A stretch of 64,000 nt of DNA, from contig NZ_CANLVZ010000001.1 in the NCBI RefSeq assembly GCF_947494755.1, forward strand, positions 248,001 to 312,000. The letters run 5' to 3'. This stretch comes from an uncultured Tateyamaria sp. (GTDB taxonomy: Bacteria > Pseudomonadota > Alphaproteobacteria > Rhodobacterales > Rhodobacteraceae). Under the pieces are notes generated by a model that saw only the letters and a program-made list of their open reading frames with translations, was not told the DNA's origin and did no database searches. Every line of letters begins with the position of its first letter. The first letter of the stretch is position 1. The translations under genes were made by a program, and so were the position numbers. Below are positions 1 through 13,284 of this stretch, one piece after another.

Positions 1-769
1 TGGCGACGTTGCCGGTAAAGCCGTCGGTGATGACCACGTCCGCCATGTCACCCGAGATATCGCCACCCTCGACAAAGCCGACAAATTCGAAATCGGCAGC
101 GCCCGCGTGATCCTTGATCAGCTCATAGGCTTCTTTCAATTCGGCGCGACCCTTGTGCTCTTCGGTGCCCACATTCAGCAGGCCGATGCGGGGGCGGGAC
201 AGGTCAAGGCCGTTGCGGGCATAGGATGCGCCCATGAGCGCAAAGCGCAGCAGATCGTCAGCATCCGCGCGCACATCCGCGCCCACATCGAGCATCACAT
301 TGAAGCCCTGGGGGTTTGAACTGGGGTAAAGCACGGCAATAGCGGGGCGGTTCACGCCGGGCAGCTTGCGCAGGCGGATCATCGACAAAGCCATGAGCGC
401 GCCGGTGTTGCCGCAGCTGACGGCCACGGTGGCCTCGCCCGCGCGCACCGATTCGATAGCGGACCACATTGAGGTGTCCTTGCCGTTGCGCACCACGTGG
501 CTGGGCTTGTCTTCCATGGTCACGACGTCTGCGGCGTCGCGAATCTCGCAGCGGTCGGCAAGGCCCTTGCGGCGCGCGACCAGCCGTTCAAGCTCGTCCT
601 TGGGGCCGTGCAGGATAAAGCCGAGTTTGGGATTGATCTGTGCAGAAGTCGCACAGCCAGACACAACAACGGCGGGGCCCGCGTCCCCGCCCATTGCGTC
701 AACAGAAAGTATGATCGGAAAAGCGAGCGCTGACCTCGTGTCGGCCGTATCGGATGGGGGGGCCGTCAT
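1..769 (-). CDS. plsX: Phosphate acyltransferase PlsX (partial, C-terminus outside window)
   Basis: PlsX makes acyl-phosphate from acyl-ACP for the first step of phospholipid synthesis at the inner membrane. The reading frame opens with MTAPPSDTAD at 769 and reaches the family hallmark SVDAMGGD about 24 residues in. Downstream are NTGALMA and a glycine-rich VGTEEHKG stretch, also typical of PlsX. The frame stays open to base 1, so about 256 residues are visible and the C-terminal part lies beyond the left edge. It follows rpmF by 34 bases in the yceD-rpmF-plsX order that is conserved across proteobacteria, where fabH usually comes next. The start is not strongly marked by a ribosome-binding site, so an internal start closer to the SVDAMGGD motif is possible. 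Confidence 0.95.
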   Translation of the reverse strand, partial: MTAPPSDTADTRSALAFPIILSVDAMGGDAGPAVVVSGCATSAQINPKLGFILHGPKDELERLVARRKGLADRCEIRDAADVVTMEDKPSHVVRNGKDTSMWSAIESVRAGEATVAVSCGNTGALMALSMIRLRKLPGVNRPAIAVLYPSSNPQGFNVMLDVGADVRADADDLLRFALMGASYARNGLDLSRPRIGLLNVGTEEHKGRAELKEAYELIKDHAGAADFEFVGFVEGGDISGDMADVVITDGFTGNVA

Positions 770-803
770 TGCTGATGTCTTGCGTGTATCGCTTTCAATC
801 CAC

Positions 804-1010
804 TTAGGCCGCGTCGTCTTCCAGATCGATCTCTTCGGTCAGGGCGACAACTTCGTTGTCGTCGTAGTGACCGCAGGCTGCACAGATATGGTGGGGGCGT
901 TTCAGCTCGCCACAGTTGGTGCACTCGTTGGGGTTTGCGGCGGTCAAGCTGTCGTGGGCGCGGCGATTGTTGCGGCGCGATTTCGACACTTTGTTCTGTT
1001 GCACAGCCAT
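804..1010 (-). CDS. rpmF: 50S ribosomal protein L32
   Basis: This 68-residue protein starts [19 protein letters not shown] and has the two zinc-ribbon cysteine pairs of L32 (CTNC and CAAC, about residues 31-48), followed by an acidic tail. Length and composition match the bacterial family. It is a component of the large ribosomal subunit near the peptidyl-transferase region. It lies between yceD (256 bases upstream) and plsX (34 bases downstream), the usual genomic setting. An in-frame ATG upstream would add 13 residues, but MAVQQNK is the conserved N-terminus of the family. Confidence 0.97.
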   Translation of the reverse strand: MAVQQNKVSKSRRNNRRAHDSLTAANPNECTNCGELKRPHHICAACGHYDDNEVVALTEEIDLEDDAA

Positions 1011-1075
1011 TGGAATGGGCCTTTGGATTTGGGCAGAGCCGCATCGCAAAGCGACGGGGATGCGAGATTGTCAGG

Positions 1076-1156
1076 TCGCCCGACAAAGGGGCGCGGTTTA
1101 AATCGCCCGACAAAGGGGCGCGGTTTGGGTTGCCCTGCAAAGGGGCACGGGTTCGA
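1076..1156. repeat. Three tandem 27-bp repeats between yceD and rpmF
   Basis: Units run 1076..1102, 1103..1129 and 1130..1156. Units 1 and 2 differ only in their last three bases; unit 3 is more diverged. Each carries CCC, a 6-base spacer (GACAAA or TGCAAA) and GGGG, so each copy could form a small hairpin. The core GCCCTGCAAAGGGGC of unit 3 also occurs inside yceD at about 1311..1325. No gene is visible in the 256-base gap that holds them. A role in the yceD-rpmF transcript is only a guess. Confidence 0.8.
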
Positions 1157-1266
1157 TCATCCTGATCAGGTGTGACGTGCGTTTAGGCAAGTGCCCACGC
1201 CATGTCCAACCGAAAATTGCGTGAAGGGCGCAAAATACTCAATCCATCCTTGCGTGCAAGGGCAAA

Positions 1267-1833
1267 TCAGTCCTCCTTGTCGCCCTCCATCTGCGCCTTG
1301 AGGTCCGCAAGCCCTGCAAAGGGGCGAATGGCCTCGTCGGTGAGGGGGGCCACACCCGGCTCAGTCAGAATCGTTTCGCCCAATGCGGCGTCCGGCGCGC
1401 GCGGATATTCGGGCACCGCAAGGCTCAGCGCTTCGATCAGGATCGCCTCGGGGTCAATCCACTGGCCAAGGGGTTCGATGGTGTCATCCTCGGGCATTTC
1501 CACCTCGTCGCCCTCGGCCACATCCTCGTCCGGGCGGAAGTCATGCACGAAGAGGCGGCGCACCGGCACATCGAGCCGCGTGGTGACAGGCACAAGTGTC
1601 ACGCCGCAGGGCTGGGTCACCGTCGCCCCCAATGTGCCCTCAAGGTGCCAGTCTCTCGCGCCATGCCCCGAGATGGCCCCGGCAAAGCGCACCTTGCGCA
1701 ACCCGCTGAGGTCTAGCGTGTCAGCCATGGCGGCCATCGCTGCGGCATCGGGGACCACTTCGAAAGCCGTCTCACTGTTCTGGGACAGGTCGGCCACACG
1801 CAGGGCCGCACGTGACGGAGGGGTCTTTGACAT
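1267..1833 (-). CDS. yceD: YceD family protein (DUF177)
   Basis: This 188-residue protein belongs to the YceD/DUF177 family, which is almost always encoded just upstream of rpmF. Family members are linked to 23S rRNA or ribosome assembly, but the biochemical role is not settled. The start MSKTPPSRAALRVADL at 1833 was chosen because the 59 extra residues of the longer frame look non-coding and overlap the promoter region of bamE. The C-terminal half is acidic (EEDVAEGDEVEMPEDD-like), with the family's PFAGLADLKAQM near the end. It is divergent from bamE, with about 100 bases between the two starts. Confidence 0.9.
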   Translation of the reverse strand: MSKTPPSRAALRVADLSQNSETAFEVVPDAAAMAAMADTLDLSGLRKVRFAGAISGHGARDWHLEGTLGATVTQPCGVTLVPVTTRLDVPVRRLFVHDFRPDEDVAEGDEVEMPEDDTIEPLGQWIDPEAILIEALSLAVPEYPRAPDAALGETILTEPGVAPLTDEAIRPFAGLADLKAQMEGDKED

Positions 1834-1936
1834 GCTGGATGCTTTCGTTTCTTGAACCGGAGGAAACCTTTTAGTAAGTCGGGATAAAAGCACTCCGCCT
1901 CCTGAGCAAGGGGCGGCGCAACAAAGGGGGGTCACA

Positions 1937-2386
1937 ATGCGGACCTTTACACCACTTCTCGGCGCAGTTCTGGCGCTTTCGCTGGCGGGCTGTTCCCCCA
2001 CGTTTCGCAACCACGGCTATGTTCCCGACGACGAAGACCTTCAGGAGCTTGCAGTCGGCATCGATACCCGCGCTTCGGTCGAGGATCTGGTGGGCCCCCC
2101 AACCGCGGGCGGTGTTCTTGAAGGCGGCAACTATTTCTATGTACGCAGCCGCGTGCGCACCTTCGCGTTCACGCGCCCCACGATCATCGAACGTCAGGTA
2201 CTGGCTGTCAGCTTTGACGAGGCGGGCGTGCTGTCCAATATCGAACGGTTCGGGCTAGAGGACGGGCGCGTTGTACCCTTGTCGCGCCGTGTGACCGAAA
2301 GTGGCGTGACCGACACCAACATCATTCGCCAGCTCTTTGGCAATATCGGGCGCATCGGGGCAGGCGGCGTCTTTGGCGACAACTGA
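1937..2386 (+). CDS. bamE: Outer-membrane assembly lipoprotein BamE (SmpA/OmlA family)
   Basis: The 149-residue product begins with a lipoprotein signal peptide (MRTFTPLLGAVLALSLAGC) with a lipobox LAGC and Cys19 as the lipidation site. After it comes a SmpA/OmlA-type domain containing the RASVEDLVGPPTAGG segment typical of BamE. It is predicted to sit at the inner face of the outer membrane as a partner of the BamA beta-barrel insertion machinery. It is transcribed away from yceD. The C-terminal glycine-rich tail (GRIGAGGVFGDN) is common in alphaproteobacterial members. Confidence 0.9.
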   Translation: MRTFTPLLGAVLALSLAGCSPTFRNHGYVPDDEDLQELAVGIDTRASVEDLVGPPTAGGVLEGGNYFYVRSRVRTFAFTRPTIIERQVLAVSFDEAGVLSNIERFGLEDGRVVPLSRRVTESGVTDTNIIRQLFGNIGRIGAGGVFGDN

Positions 2387-2462
2387 TCACGCCTGTCATC
2401 CTTCTGTCGCGCGCGCCGTGGCATATGTCATGTGTCACCGCCCATGGCAGGAGATGTGAGGC

Positions 2463-3185
2463 ATGATCGGGCTGTCCAAGGGCCGCTATCTGGCAGAGCA
2501 GGCGCAGAGCGCGCATGATATCGCGGCCGCCCAGGCCCTGCGCGCCCGCTGCTTCGGCGTGGATCTGGACGGAGACGCCTTTGATGACCGCTGCGTTCAC
2601 ATTCTGATCCGCCGGGTGATGGACGGCGCGGTCGTGTGCTGTTTTCGGATGATGCCGTTGGCGGCTGGCGATATCTCTCAAAGCTATTCCGCTCAGTATT
2701 ACGAGCTGACCGCATTGGAAGGCTATGCAGGCAACCTTGTTGAAATGGGCCGCTTTTGCGTCGACCCCGAGATGAGTGACCCTGACATCCTGCGCGTCGC
2801 GTGGGGGGCGATGACGGCCTATGTCGACGCCAATGAGGTGACGCTGCTGTTTGGTTGTTCGTCCTTTGCTGGCACCGAGACGGCGGATTATCTGGACGCC
2901 TTTGCCATGCTCAAGGCCCGCCATCTGGCCCCCAACCGCTGGCTGCCGCGCGTCAAGGCCCCCCATGTCTTCAAATATGCCGCCCGCCTGCGCCGCAAGC
3001 CGGATGCGAAAAAGGCGATGCTGCGCATGCCACCCTTGTTGCGCACCTATTTGATGATGGGCGGATGGGTCAGCGACCATGCGGTTGTGGATCGCCAACT
3101 CAACACGTTGCACGTCTTTACAGGGGTCGAGATTGGGGCAATCCCACCGGCGCGCAAACGGCTTTTGCGGGCCGTGCTGGGCTGA
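2463..3185 (+). CDS. olsB: OlsB-type N-acyltransferase (ornithine lipid synthesis, GNAT fold)
   Basis: This 240-residue protein resembles L-ornithine N-alpha-acyltransferases that use 3-hydroxyacyl-ACP to make lyso-ornithine lipid. The N-terminal half has the acetyltransferase-type core (ALRARCFGVDLDGDAFDD, then LIRRVMDGAVVCCFRMMPL, then LVEMGRFCVDPEM). The C-terminal part is basic, as expected for a membrane-associated acyltransferase. In many relatives the partner O-acyltransferase gene olsA is adjacent, but here the next gene is the ABC-F ATPase. The family assignment is firm; the exact substrate is inferred. Confidence 0.8.
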   Translation: MIGLSKGRYLAEQAQSAHDIAAAQALRARCFGVDLDGDAFDDRCVHILIRRVMDGAVVCCFRMMPLAAGDISQSYSAQYYELTALEGYAGNLVEMGRFCVDPEMSDPDILRVAWGAMTAYVDANEVTLLFGCSSFAGTETADYLDAFAMLKARHLAPNRWLPRVKAPHVFKYAARLRRKPDAKKAMLRMPPLLRTYLMMGGWVSDHAVVDRQLNTLHVFTGVEIGAIPPARKRLLRAVLG

Positions 3186-3194
3186 GGTCGGACC

Positions 3195-3242
3195 GAGGGG
3201 CCGGCCCCTCGGACACCCTGCGGTATTTTTGGTCAAAGGAAG
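3195..3242 (+). repeat. Intergenic element with 16-bp perfect palindrome (copy A)
   Basis: GAGGGGCCGGCCCCTC at 3195..3210 is a perfect palindrome. About ten bases later comes GCGGTATTTTTGGTCAAA (3220..3237). The same GCGGTATTTTTGGTCAAA string recurs at 17550..17567 and a degenerate version lies near 41069..41091. The hairpin plus T-run could end the olsB transcript. The recurrence suggests a dispersed intergenic repeat family. Confidence 0.65.
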
Positions 3243-3296
3243 GGGCAAGGGGGCGGTGTGGTTGACCCTGAGGGCCTGACCCACTAGCTGCGCGTC

Positions 3297-5105
3297 ATGG
3301 CACGTGTACCCCTTCTGCAGCTTTCCGATATTTCCCTCACCTTCGGGGGCGATCCTGTGTTTGACGACCTGTCCCTGGTTGTCCAACCCGGTGATCGCGT
3401 GGCCCTTGTGGGCCGCAACGGCTCGGGCAAGTCGACGTTGATGAAAGTCATGGGCGGGCTGGTCGAGCCTGATCGCGGCGAGATCGTGGCGGGCCCCGGC
3501 GTGACGGTGGGATATATGGAGCAGGACCCGGATATGTCCGGCTTTACAACGCTCGGTGATTTCGCGATGCACGGGCTGCATGCGTCGGATCTCTACAAGG
3601 TGGAGCGCGCCGGGGCCGGTCTGAAGTTTGATCCCGCCCGTCCTGTGTCCACCGCCTCCGGTGGCGAGCGTCGCCGCGCGGCTTTGGCTCGGCTGATGGC
3701 CGAAGAGCCGGGGTTGATGCTGCTCGACGAGCCAACCAACCATCTGGATATTGAGGCCATCGCCTGGCTTGAAAGTGAGTTGAAGACCACCCGCGCCGGT
3801 TTCGTGCTGATCAGCCACGACCGTGCGTTTCTGCGTGAACTGACCCGCGCAACCCTATGGATCGACAGGGGAATGGTGCGCCGTCAGGAAAAGGGGTTCG
3901 ATGCGTTTGAGGCGTGGCGCGACACCACGTGGGAAGAGGAAGACACTCAACGCCACAAACTCAACCGCAAGATCAAGGCCGAGGCCCGGTGGGCCGTTGA
4001 GGGCATCAGTGCGCGGCGCAAGCGCAATCAGGGCCGTGTGCGCGCCTTGCAGGAGTTGCGCGCCGAACGCGCCAGCCAGATCAAGCGGCAGGGTACGGCC
4101 GCGATGGCTTTTGGCGCGGGCCAGAAATCAGGGCGCAAGGTGATCGAGGCCAAGGACATCTCCAAAGCCTTCGGTGAAAAGGTGATCGCGCAGCCGTTTT
4201 CGCTGACCGTGCAGCGGGGCGACCGCATCGCCTTTGTCGGCCCCAACGGCGTGGGCAAGACCACCATTCTGAACATCCTGACGGGGCAGATTGCGCCCGA
4301 CACCGGCACCGTGACCCTTGGCACCAACCTCGATATCGCGCTGTTTGATCAGGCACGAGCCAAGCTGGATGGCGACATGACCCTGTGGGACAGCCTGACG
4401 GGCGACCCCGACATGCGCGTCAGCGGCAAGGCCGATCAGGTCATGGTGCGTGGCACGCCCAAACATGTGGTGGGCTATCTCAAGGAATTTTTGTTTGATG
4501 ACGCCCAAGCCCGCGCGCCTGTGCGTTCGCTGTCTGGGGGAGAAAAGGCGCGGTTATTACTGGCCAAGATCATGGCGAAACCGTCGAACCTGCTGGTGCT
4601 GGACGAGCCGACGAACGATTTGGATGTCGAAACGCTCGATCTCTTGCAGGACCTGATCGACCAGTATGATGGGACCGTGATGCTGGTGAGCCACGACCGC
4701 GATTTTCTGGACCGAGTCGCTGTGACCACCATCGCGATGGAGGGGGACGGCAAAGCGGTTGTCTATGCGGGTGGGTGGTCGGATTACCGCAGTCAGCGCG
4801 GTGCAGACGAAAGGGCTGAAATCCAAGCGAAATCAAAAGTGTCCGGGATGAAGTCGAAGCCAGAAAGCGCGCCAACGTCGGGCCTGACCTTCACCGAAAA
4901 GCATCGTCTCGAGACCTTGCCCGCCGAGTTGGAGCGCCTCGAGGCGGAGATCAACAAGATCCAGGAATTGATGAGTGATCCGAACCTGTTCACCGAAAAT
5001 CCCGTGAAGTTCCAGAAGGCGACGGATGCGCTGATTGAACGCCAGTCCAAGCTGGATGCCGCCGAGGAAGAATGGCTGGCGTTGGAAGAGAAGGCACAAG
5101 CCTAG
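3297..5105 (+). CDS. uup: ABC-F family ATPase, Uup type
   Basis: A 602-residue soluble protein with two ABC ATPase domains and no membrane segment. Domain 1 has Walker A at residues 39-47 (GRNGSGKST), signature SGGE at 121 and Walker B ending LLDEPTNHLD near 142-151. Domain 2 has Walker A at 315-323 (GPNGVGKTT), signature SGGE and LVLDEPTNDLD. A charged C-terminal segment from about residue 525 fits the coiled-coil domain of Uup, which binds branched DNA and ribosomes. ABC-F proteins act on the ribosome or, for Uup, also influence transposon excision. The last 4 bases overlap the convergent acetyltransferase gene. Confidence 0.93.
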   Translation: MARVPLLQLSDISLTFGGDPVFDDLSLVVQPGDRVALVGRNGSGKSTLMKVMGGLVEPDRGEIVAGPGVTVGYMEQDPDMSGFTTLGDFAMHGLHASDLYKVERAGAGLKFDPARPVSTASGGERRRAALARLMAEEPGLMLLDEPTNHLDIEAIAWLESELKTTRAGFVLISHDRAFLRELTRATLWIDRGMVRRQEKGFDAFEAWRDTTWEEEDTQRHKLNRKIKAEARWAVEGISARRKRNQGRVRALQELRAERASQIKRQGTAAMAFGAGQKSGRKVIEAKDISKAFGEKVIAQPFSLTVQRGDRIAFVGPNGVGKTTILNILTGQIAPDTGTVTLGTNLDIALFDQARAKLDGDMTLWDSLTGDPDMRVSGKADQVMVRGTPKHVVGYLKEFLFDDAQARAPVRSLSGGEKARLLLAKIMAKPSNLLVLDEPTNDLDVETLDLLQDLIDQYDGTVMLVSHDRDFLDRVAVTTIAMEGDGKAVVYAGGWSDYRSQRGADERAEIQAKSKVSGMKSKPESAPTSGLTFTEKHRLETLPAELERLEAEINKIQELMSDPNLFTENPVKFQKATDALIERQSKLDAAEEEWLALEEKAQA

Positions 5106-5647
5106 CGGGCGCGGGCGGCTGCTCCGATGACTGTTTCATCTGGCCCCACGTCCTTGGTCACGACGCTGCCTGCACCGATTATGGCGCGCGTGCCGATGGT
5201 CACACCCGGCAGTACAATCGCACCCGCGCCTATCCAGACATCCGCCCCGATCGTGACGGGATGCGCTATTTCGATGCCTGCCCGCCGCTTGACGGGGTCG
5301 CGATGGTGATCCGCACACAGGATTTGTGCTCCGGGTCCGATCATCGTCCCGTCCCCGATATGAACGGGCGCACTGTCGAGGATCACGCAGCCCGCATTGA
5401 TAAAAACATCGACGCCGAGATGGATGTTGCGCCCATATGAACAGTGGAACGGCGCTTCGATCAGGCAGTTGGGGCCGTGGTCGCCGAAGAGGGCAGATAA
5501 GGGGGCACTGAGCGTGCGGCGTTGTGCCGGGGGTAACGTATTGTGGGTGTGCACCGCATCCAGCGCGATGCAGCGCAAGTCCTCAAGCTCATCATCAAGG
5601 CACGTATACCACATACCTGCTTCCATCTTGTGCCGCTCGGATTGCAT
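5102..5647 (-). CDS. Maltose/galactoside-type O-acetyltransferase (left-handed beta-helix)
   Basis: This 181-residue protein has an N-terminal Mac domain (KMEAGMWYTCLDDELEDLR) and then hexapeptide repeats such as VFINAGCVIL, VTIGADVWIGAGAIVLPGVTIG and AIIGAGSVVTKDV. That layout matches maltose O-acetyltransferase and related sugar acetyltransferases. The His pair at 114-115 (ADHHRD) is at the usual active-site position. The start codon overlaps the stop of the upstream dehydrogenase by one base (TAATG), so the two are probably translated together. The physiological acceptor sugar cannot be told from sequence. Confidence 0.87.
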   Translation of the reverse strand: MQSERHKMEAGMWYTCLDDELEDLRCIALDAVHTHNTLPPAQRRTLSAPLSALFGDHGPNCLIEAPFHCSYGRNIHLGVDVFINAGCVILDSAPVHIGDGTMIGPGAQILCADHHRDPVKRRAGIEIAHPVTIGADVWIGAGAIVLPGVTIGTRAIIGAGSVVTKDVGPDETVIGAAARAR

Positions 5648-6402
5648 TATCGCATCCGCAATGCGCCATCGAGCCGGATCACCTCGCCGTTCAGATACCC
5701 CATCTCGACAATAAACGCGGCCAGCCGCCCAAACTCGTTCGGATCACCAAGGCGGGGTGGGTTCGGCACATCCGCGGCCAGACCCGCCTGCACATCTTCG
5801 GGCAATCCGGCCAGCATGGGGGTCTTGAAGATACCCGGCGCGATGGTCATCACCCGCACGCCGCTGCTGGCCAGATCCCGGGCCATAGGCAGGGTCAGCC
5901 CCACGATCCCGCCCTTGGAGGCCGCATAGGCCGCTTGCCCCTTTTGCCCGTCAAAGGCCGCGACCGAGGCCGTGTTGATGATCACGCCGCGCGCGCCATC
6001 GGGTTCTGGCGTGTTGTCGGCCATGGCGGCGGCGGCCAGACGGGCCACGTTGAAGCTGCCCACCAGATTGATGTCGATGGTCTTCTGGAAGGCGGGCAGG
6101 GGGTGGGGGCCATCGCGGCCAACCGTCTTAATACCCAATGCGATGCCGGCGCAGTTTACGGCTGCATTGATCCCACCCATCTTGTCGCGCGCCAGATCAA
6201 TGGCCGCCTGAACCGAGGCCTCGTCCGTCACATCCGTCTCGGCAAAGTGCCCGCCAATCTCGGCTGCGACCTCCGGACCCCGATTCGAATCGCGATCCAG
6301 CAGGGTGACTTGCGCGCCCAGAGACGCGAAATGGCGCGCCGTTGCTTCTCCAAGCCCTGACGCGCCGCCCGTTACTACCGCTTGAGTTGTGTTGAGTTGC
6401 AT
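5647..6402 (-). CDS. Short-chain dehydrogenase, 3-hydroxyacyl-CoA dehydrogenase type 2-like
   Basis: A 251-residue SDR with the NAD-binding TGGASGLG motif at residues 11-18, the NCAG motif at 83-86 and the catalytic Ser146, Tyr159 and Lys163. The overall sequence, including [17 protein letters not shown] and APGIFKTPM, is close to the HSD10/3-hydroxyacyl-CoA dehydrogenase type 2 group. That group oxidises short-chain 3-hydroxyacyl-CoAs in fatty-acid or branched amino-acid breakdown. A perfect inverted repeat 23 bases before the start looks like a repressor site. The acetyltransferase gene follows with a one-base overlap. Confidence 0.88.
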   Translation of the reverse strand: MQLNTTQAVVTGGASGLGEATARHFASLGAQVTLLDRDSNRGPEVAAEIGGHFAETDVTDEASVQAAIDLARDKMGGINAAVNCAGIALGIKTVGRDGPHPLPAFQKTIDINLVGSFNVARLAAAAMADNTPEPDGARGVIINTASVAAFDGQKGQAAYAASKGGIVGLTLPMARDLASSGVRVMTIAPGIFKTPMLAGLPEDVQAGLAADVPNPPRLGDPNEFGRLAAFIVEMGYLNGEVIRLDGALRMR

Positions 6403-6424
6403 CGACAGGACCTCCGGACAGATT

Positions 6425-6438
6425 TGAACACACGTTCA
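6425..6438. promoter_or_regulatory. Candidate operator TGAACACACGTTCA
   Basis: A perfect inverted repeat, TGAAC-N4-GTTCA, lies 23 bases upstream of the dehydrogenase start. Repeats of this size and spacing are typical of TetR-family repressors of fatty-acid breakdown genes. Which regulator binds is unknown. Confidence 0.5.
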
Positions 6439-6475
6439 GTTAGCCGCAAAGAGACGGGCGACGCAACCGCGCCGC

Positions 6476-7615
6476 CTAGCCTTTGTGGATCCAGCCCCCG
6501 CCAAAGATCCGGCTGCTGTCGCGGTCGTAAAAGACACAGGCCTGGCCCGGGGATACGCCTGCTTCGGCGGCGACCAGTTCGACAGTGGCCTCCGTCGCGC
6601 TGATAGGCCGAATCACGGCGTCGGTGGGCGGGCGGGTCGAGCGGACTTTGACCGCCACGTGCCATTCCGATTGGCTGTCGAGCGGAACATCGCCGAGCCA
6701 GTTGATCTCGCGAACAGGGACGGTACGGGTCGCAAGCATCTCCTTGGGGCCGACGATGACCTGACGGGCATCCGCGTCCAGTTTCACCACGTAAAGCGGG
6801 TCCGCCAGCCCCCCGATCCCGAGGCCGCGCCGCTGCCCGATCGTGTAGTTGATCACGCCATCATGGGCCGCCAGAACGCGCCCTTCGGTGTCCACAATAT
6901 CACCCGGTGCCGCCGCCTCGGGGCGCAGCTTGCGGATGACAGAGGCGTAGTCGCCGTTGGGTACGAAGCAGATGTCCTGACTGTCGGGTTTGTCGGCCAC
7001 GCTCAGCCCGTATTTGGCCGCCAAGGCCCGCGTATCATCCTTGGACGGCAGGTGCCCAAGCGGGAAGCGCAGGTAGTCGAGTTGCTCGGGCGTGGTCGAA
7101 AACAGGAAGTAGCTTTGATCGCGCGCGGCATCTGCTGCACTGTGCAGTTCCGCGCCAAAATCGCCCATTTTGCGTTGTATATAGTGCCCCGTGGCCATGC
7201 AGTCCGCCTCAAGATCCTTGGCTGTTTCCAGCAGGTCCTTGAATTTCACGCGCTCATTGCAGCGGATGCAGGGCACCGGCGTGGCTCCGCCCAGATAGCT
7301 GTCGGCGAACTCGTAGATCACTGCGTCTTTGAAGACGTTTTCATAATCGAGCACATAGTGGGGAAAGCCCATTTCCTCGGCCACGCGGCGCGCATCATGG
7401 ATGTCACGACCCGCACAGCACGCTCCCTTTTTGGCCAGCGCAGCCCCGTGATCGTACAGCTGCAAGGTGACGCCCACGACGTCGTAGCCTTGGGTCTTGA
7501 GTTCGGCCGCCACGACCGAACTGTCCACGCCGCCAGACATCGCGACAACCACGCGGGTGTCGGCCGGGGACTTGGCAAAACCAAGCGAGTTGAGCGGACC
7601 GGATTGGTCAAGCAT
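6476..7615 (-). CDS. mnmA: tRNA-specific 2-thiouridylase MnmA
   Basis: MnmA puts sulfur on U34 of tRNAs for Lys, Glu and Gln, using ATP and a persulfide relay. The 379-residue protein has the PP-loop SGGVDSS at residues 27-33. The two cysteines of the reaction are Cys119 ([10 protein letters not shown]) and Cys216 ([13 protein letters not shown]). The N-terminal extension of about 20 residues before RVVVAMSGG is common in alphaproteobacteria. It is divergent from sciP; the region between the two starts contains a perfect CtrA box. Confidence 0.96.
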   Translation of the reverse strand: MLDQSGPLNSLGFAKSPADTRVVVAMSGGVDSSVVAAELKTQGYDVVGVTLQLYDHGAALAKKGACCAGRDIHDARRVAEEMGFPHYVLDYENVFKDAVIYEFADSYLGGATPVPCIRCNERVKFKDLLETAKDLEADCMATGHYIQRKMGDFGAELHSAADAARDQSYFLFSTTPEQLDYLRFPLGHLPSKDDTRALAAKYGLSVADKPDSQDICFVPNGDYASVIRKLRPEAAAPGDIVDTEGRVLAAHDGVINYTIGQRRGLGIGGLADPLYVVKLDADARQVIVGPKEMLATRTVPVREINWLGDVPLDSQSEWHVAVKVRSTRPPTDAVIRPISATEATVELVAAEAGVSPGQACVFYDRDSSRIFGGGWIHKG

Positions 7616-7678
7616 GGGGCATCTCCGGGAGGGTTCGGCGCATATATATGAAAATGCGAAATAGTCTCAAGGGGCCGT

Positions 7679-7693
7679 TTAACGCCGCATTAA
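7679..7693. promoter_or_regulatory. Perfect CtrA box upstream of sciP
   Basis: TTAACGCCGCATTAA matches the CtrA consensus TTAA-N7-TTAA at all eight conserved bases. It lies 45 bases before the sciP start and 64 bases from the mnmA start. CtrA activation of sciP is established in Caulobacter; use of this site here is inferred. Confidence 0.75.
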
Positions 7694-7737
7694 ATGCCAG
7701 CGCCGATGTTGGGCAAAACCAAGACAAGAGCGGTGCA

Positions 7738-8016
7738 ATGTATTTGAAAAAAGTCGATGGCCCACGGGCGGTCTCTCTGCCGGATGGCACGGTATTAACG
7801 CAGGCGGATTTGCCCCCCAAAACGACCCGACGATGGGTCGCCTCGCGCAAGGCGGCTGTGGTGCGCGGGGTGGCCTTTGGGTTGATTAGCCAAGAGGTCG
7901 CGCTTGAGCGATACGGCATCTCCGAAGAGGAGTTTGTGGAATGGGTGCGCGCTGTGTCCGAACATGGCGAAGAGGCATTGAAGGCGACGGCACTTCAAAA
8001 GTATAGACAACCTTAG
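7738..8016 (+). CDS. sciP: CtrA inhibitor SciP (DUF1153)
   Basis: SciP is a small DNA-binding protein that blocks CtrA-dependent transcription during the cell cycle. The chosen start MYLKKVDGPRAVSLPDG gives 92 residues, the usual family length. It contains the hallmark TQADLPPKTTRRWVASRKAAVV and a helix-turn-helix-like LERYGISEEEFVEWVRAV. A start 90 bases upstream (7648) is possible in the frame, but it would place the perfect CtrA box inside the gene and add non-conserved residues. ctrA begins 97 bases downstream on the same strand, the arrangement seen in other Rhodobacterales. Confidence 0.93.
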   Translation: MYLKKVDGPRAVSLPDGTVLTQADLPPKTTRRWVASRKAAVVRGVAFGLISQEVALERYGISEEEFVEWVRAVSEHGEEALKATALQKYRQP

Positions 8017-8042
8017 GTTGTTGTGCTATCTCTGTCTCAAGG

Positions 8043-8057
8043 GTAACGTGTGGTTAA
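8043..8057. promoter_or_regulatory. Near-consensus CtrA box upstream of ctrA
   Basis: GTAACGTGTGGTTAA fits TTAA-N7-TTAA with one mismatch in the first half-site. It lies 56 bases before the ctrA start, where an autoregulatory site would be expected. The second half-site is exact. Confidence 0.55.
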
Positions 8058-8113
8058 CCTTTTCAGTTCACGTTTAGTTCAGCCCAAGACACCCCAAGTT
8101 TGGAGAGCCTAGA

Positions 8114-13184
<5,071 letters not shown>

Positions 13185-13211
13185 CGCCCGGGTTCCGAAA
13201 AGTTCACAAAT

Positions 13212-13226
13212 GTTCTTAAAAAGTTC
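13212..13226. promoter_or_regulatory. Alphaproteobacterial SOS (LexA) box
   Basis: GTTCTTAAAAAGTTC is an exact GTTC-N7-GTTC direct repeat, the LexA operator form defined in Rhodobacter and other alphaproteobacteria. A third GTTC at 13202 has 6-base spacing to the first. It lies 59 bases before the 42-codon gene and 28 bases after the recG stop. Confidence 0.75.
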
Positions 13227-13284
13227 TTTACGCATCATTAAGAATGTGAGAACAAAGAGGCAACTTAAGAACGGAGACGCCGAC

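Noticed and set aside
1142-1165. tRNA-like GGTTCGAT sequence
   Set aside because: No acceptor, D or anticodon stem can be built around it; it belongs to the tandem repeats.
2322-3818. 498-codon open frame on the minus strand
   Set aside because: It runs across the olsB gene, the intergenic repeat and the start of uup; no domain is visible.
6485-7651. 388-codon open frame on the plus strand
   Set aside because: It is antisense to mnmA, which has all catalytic motifs.
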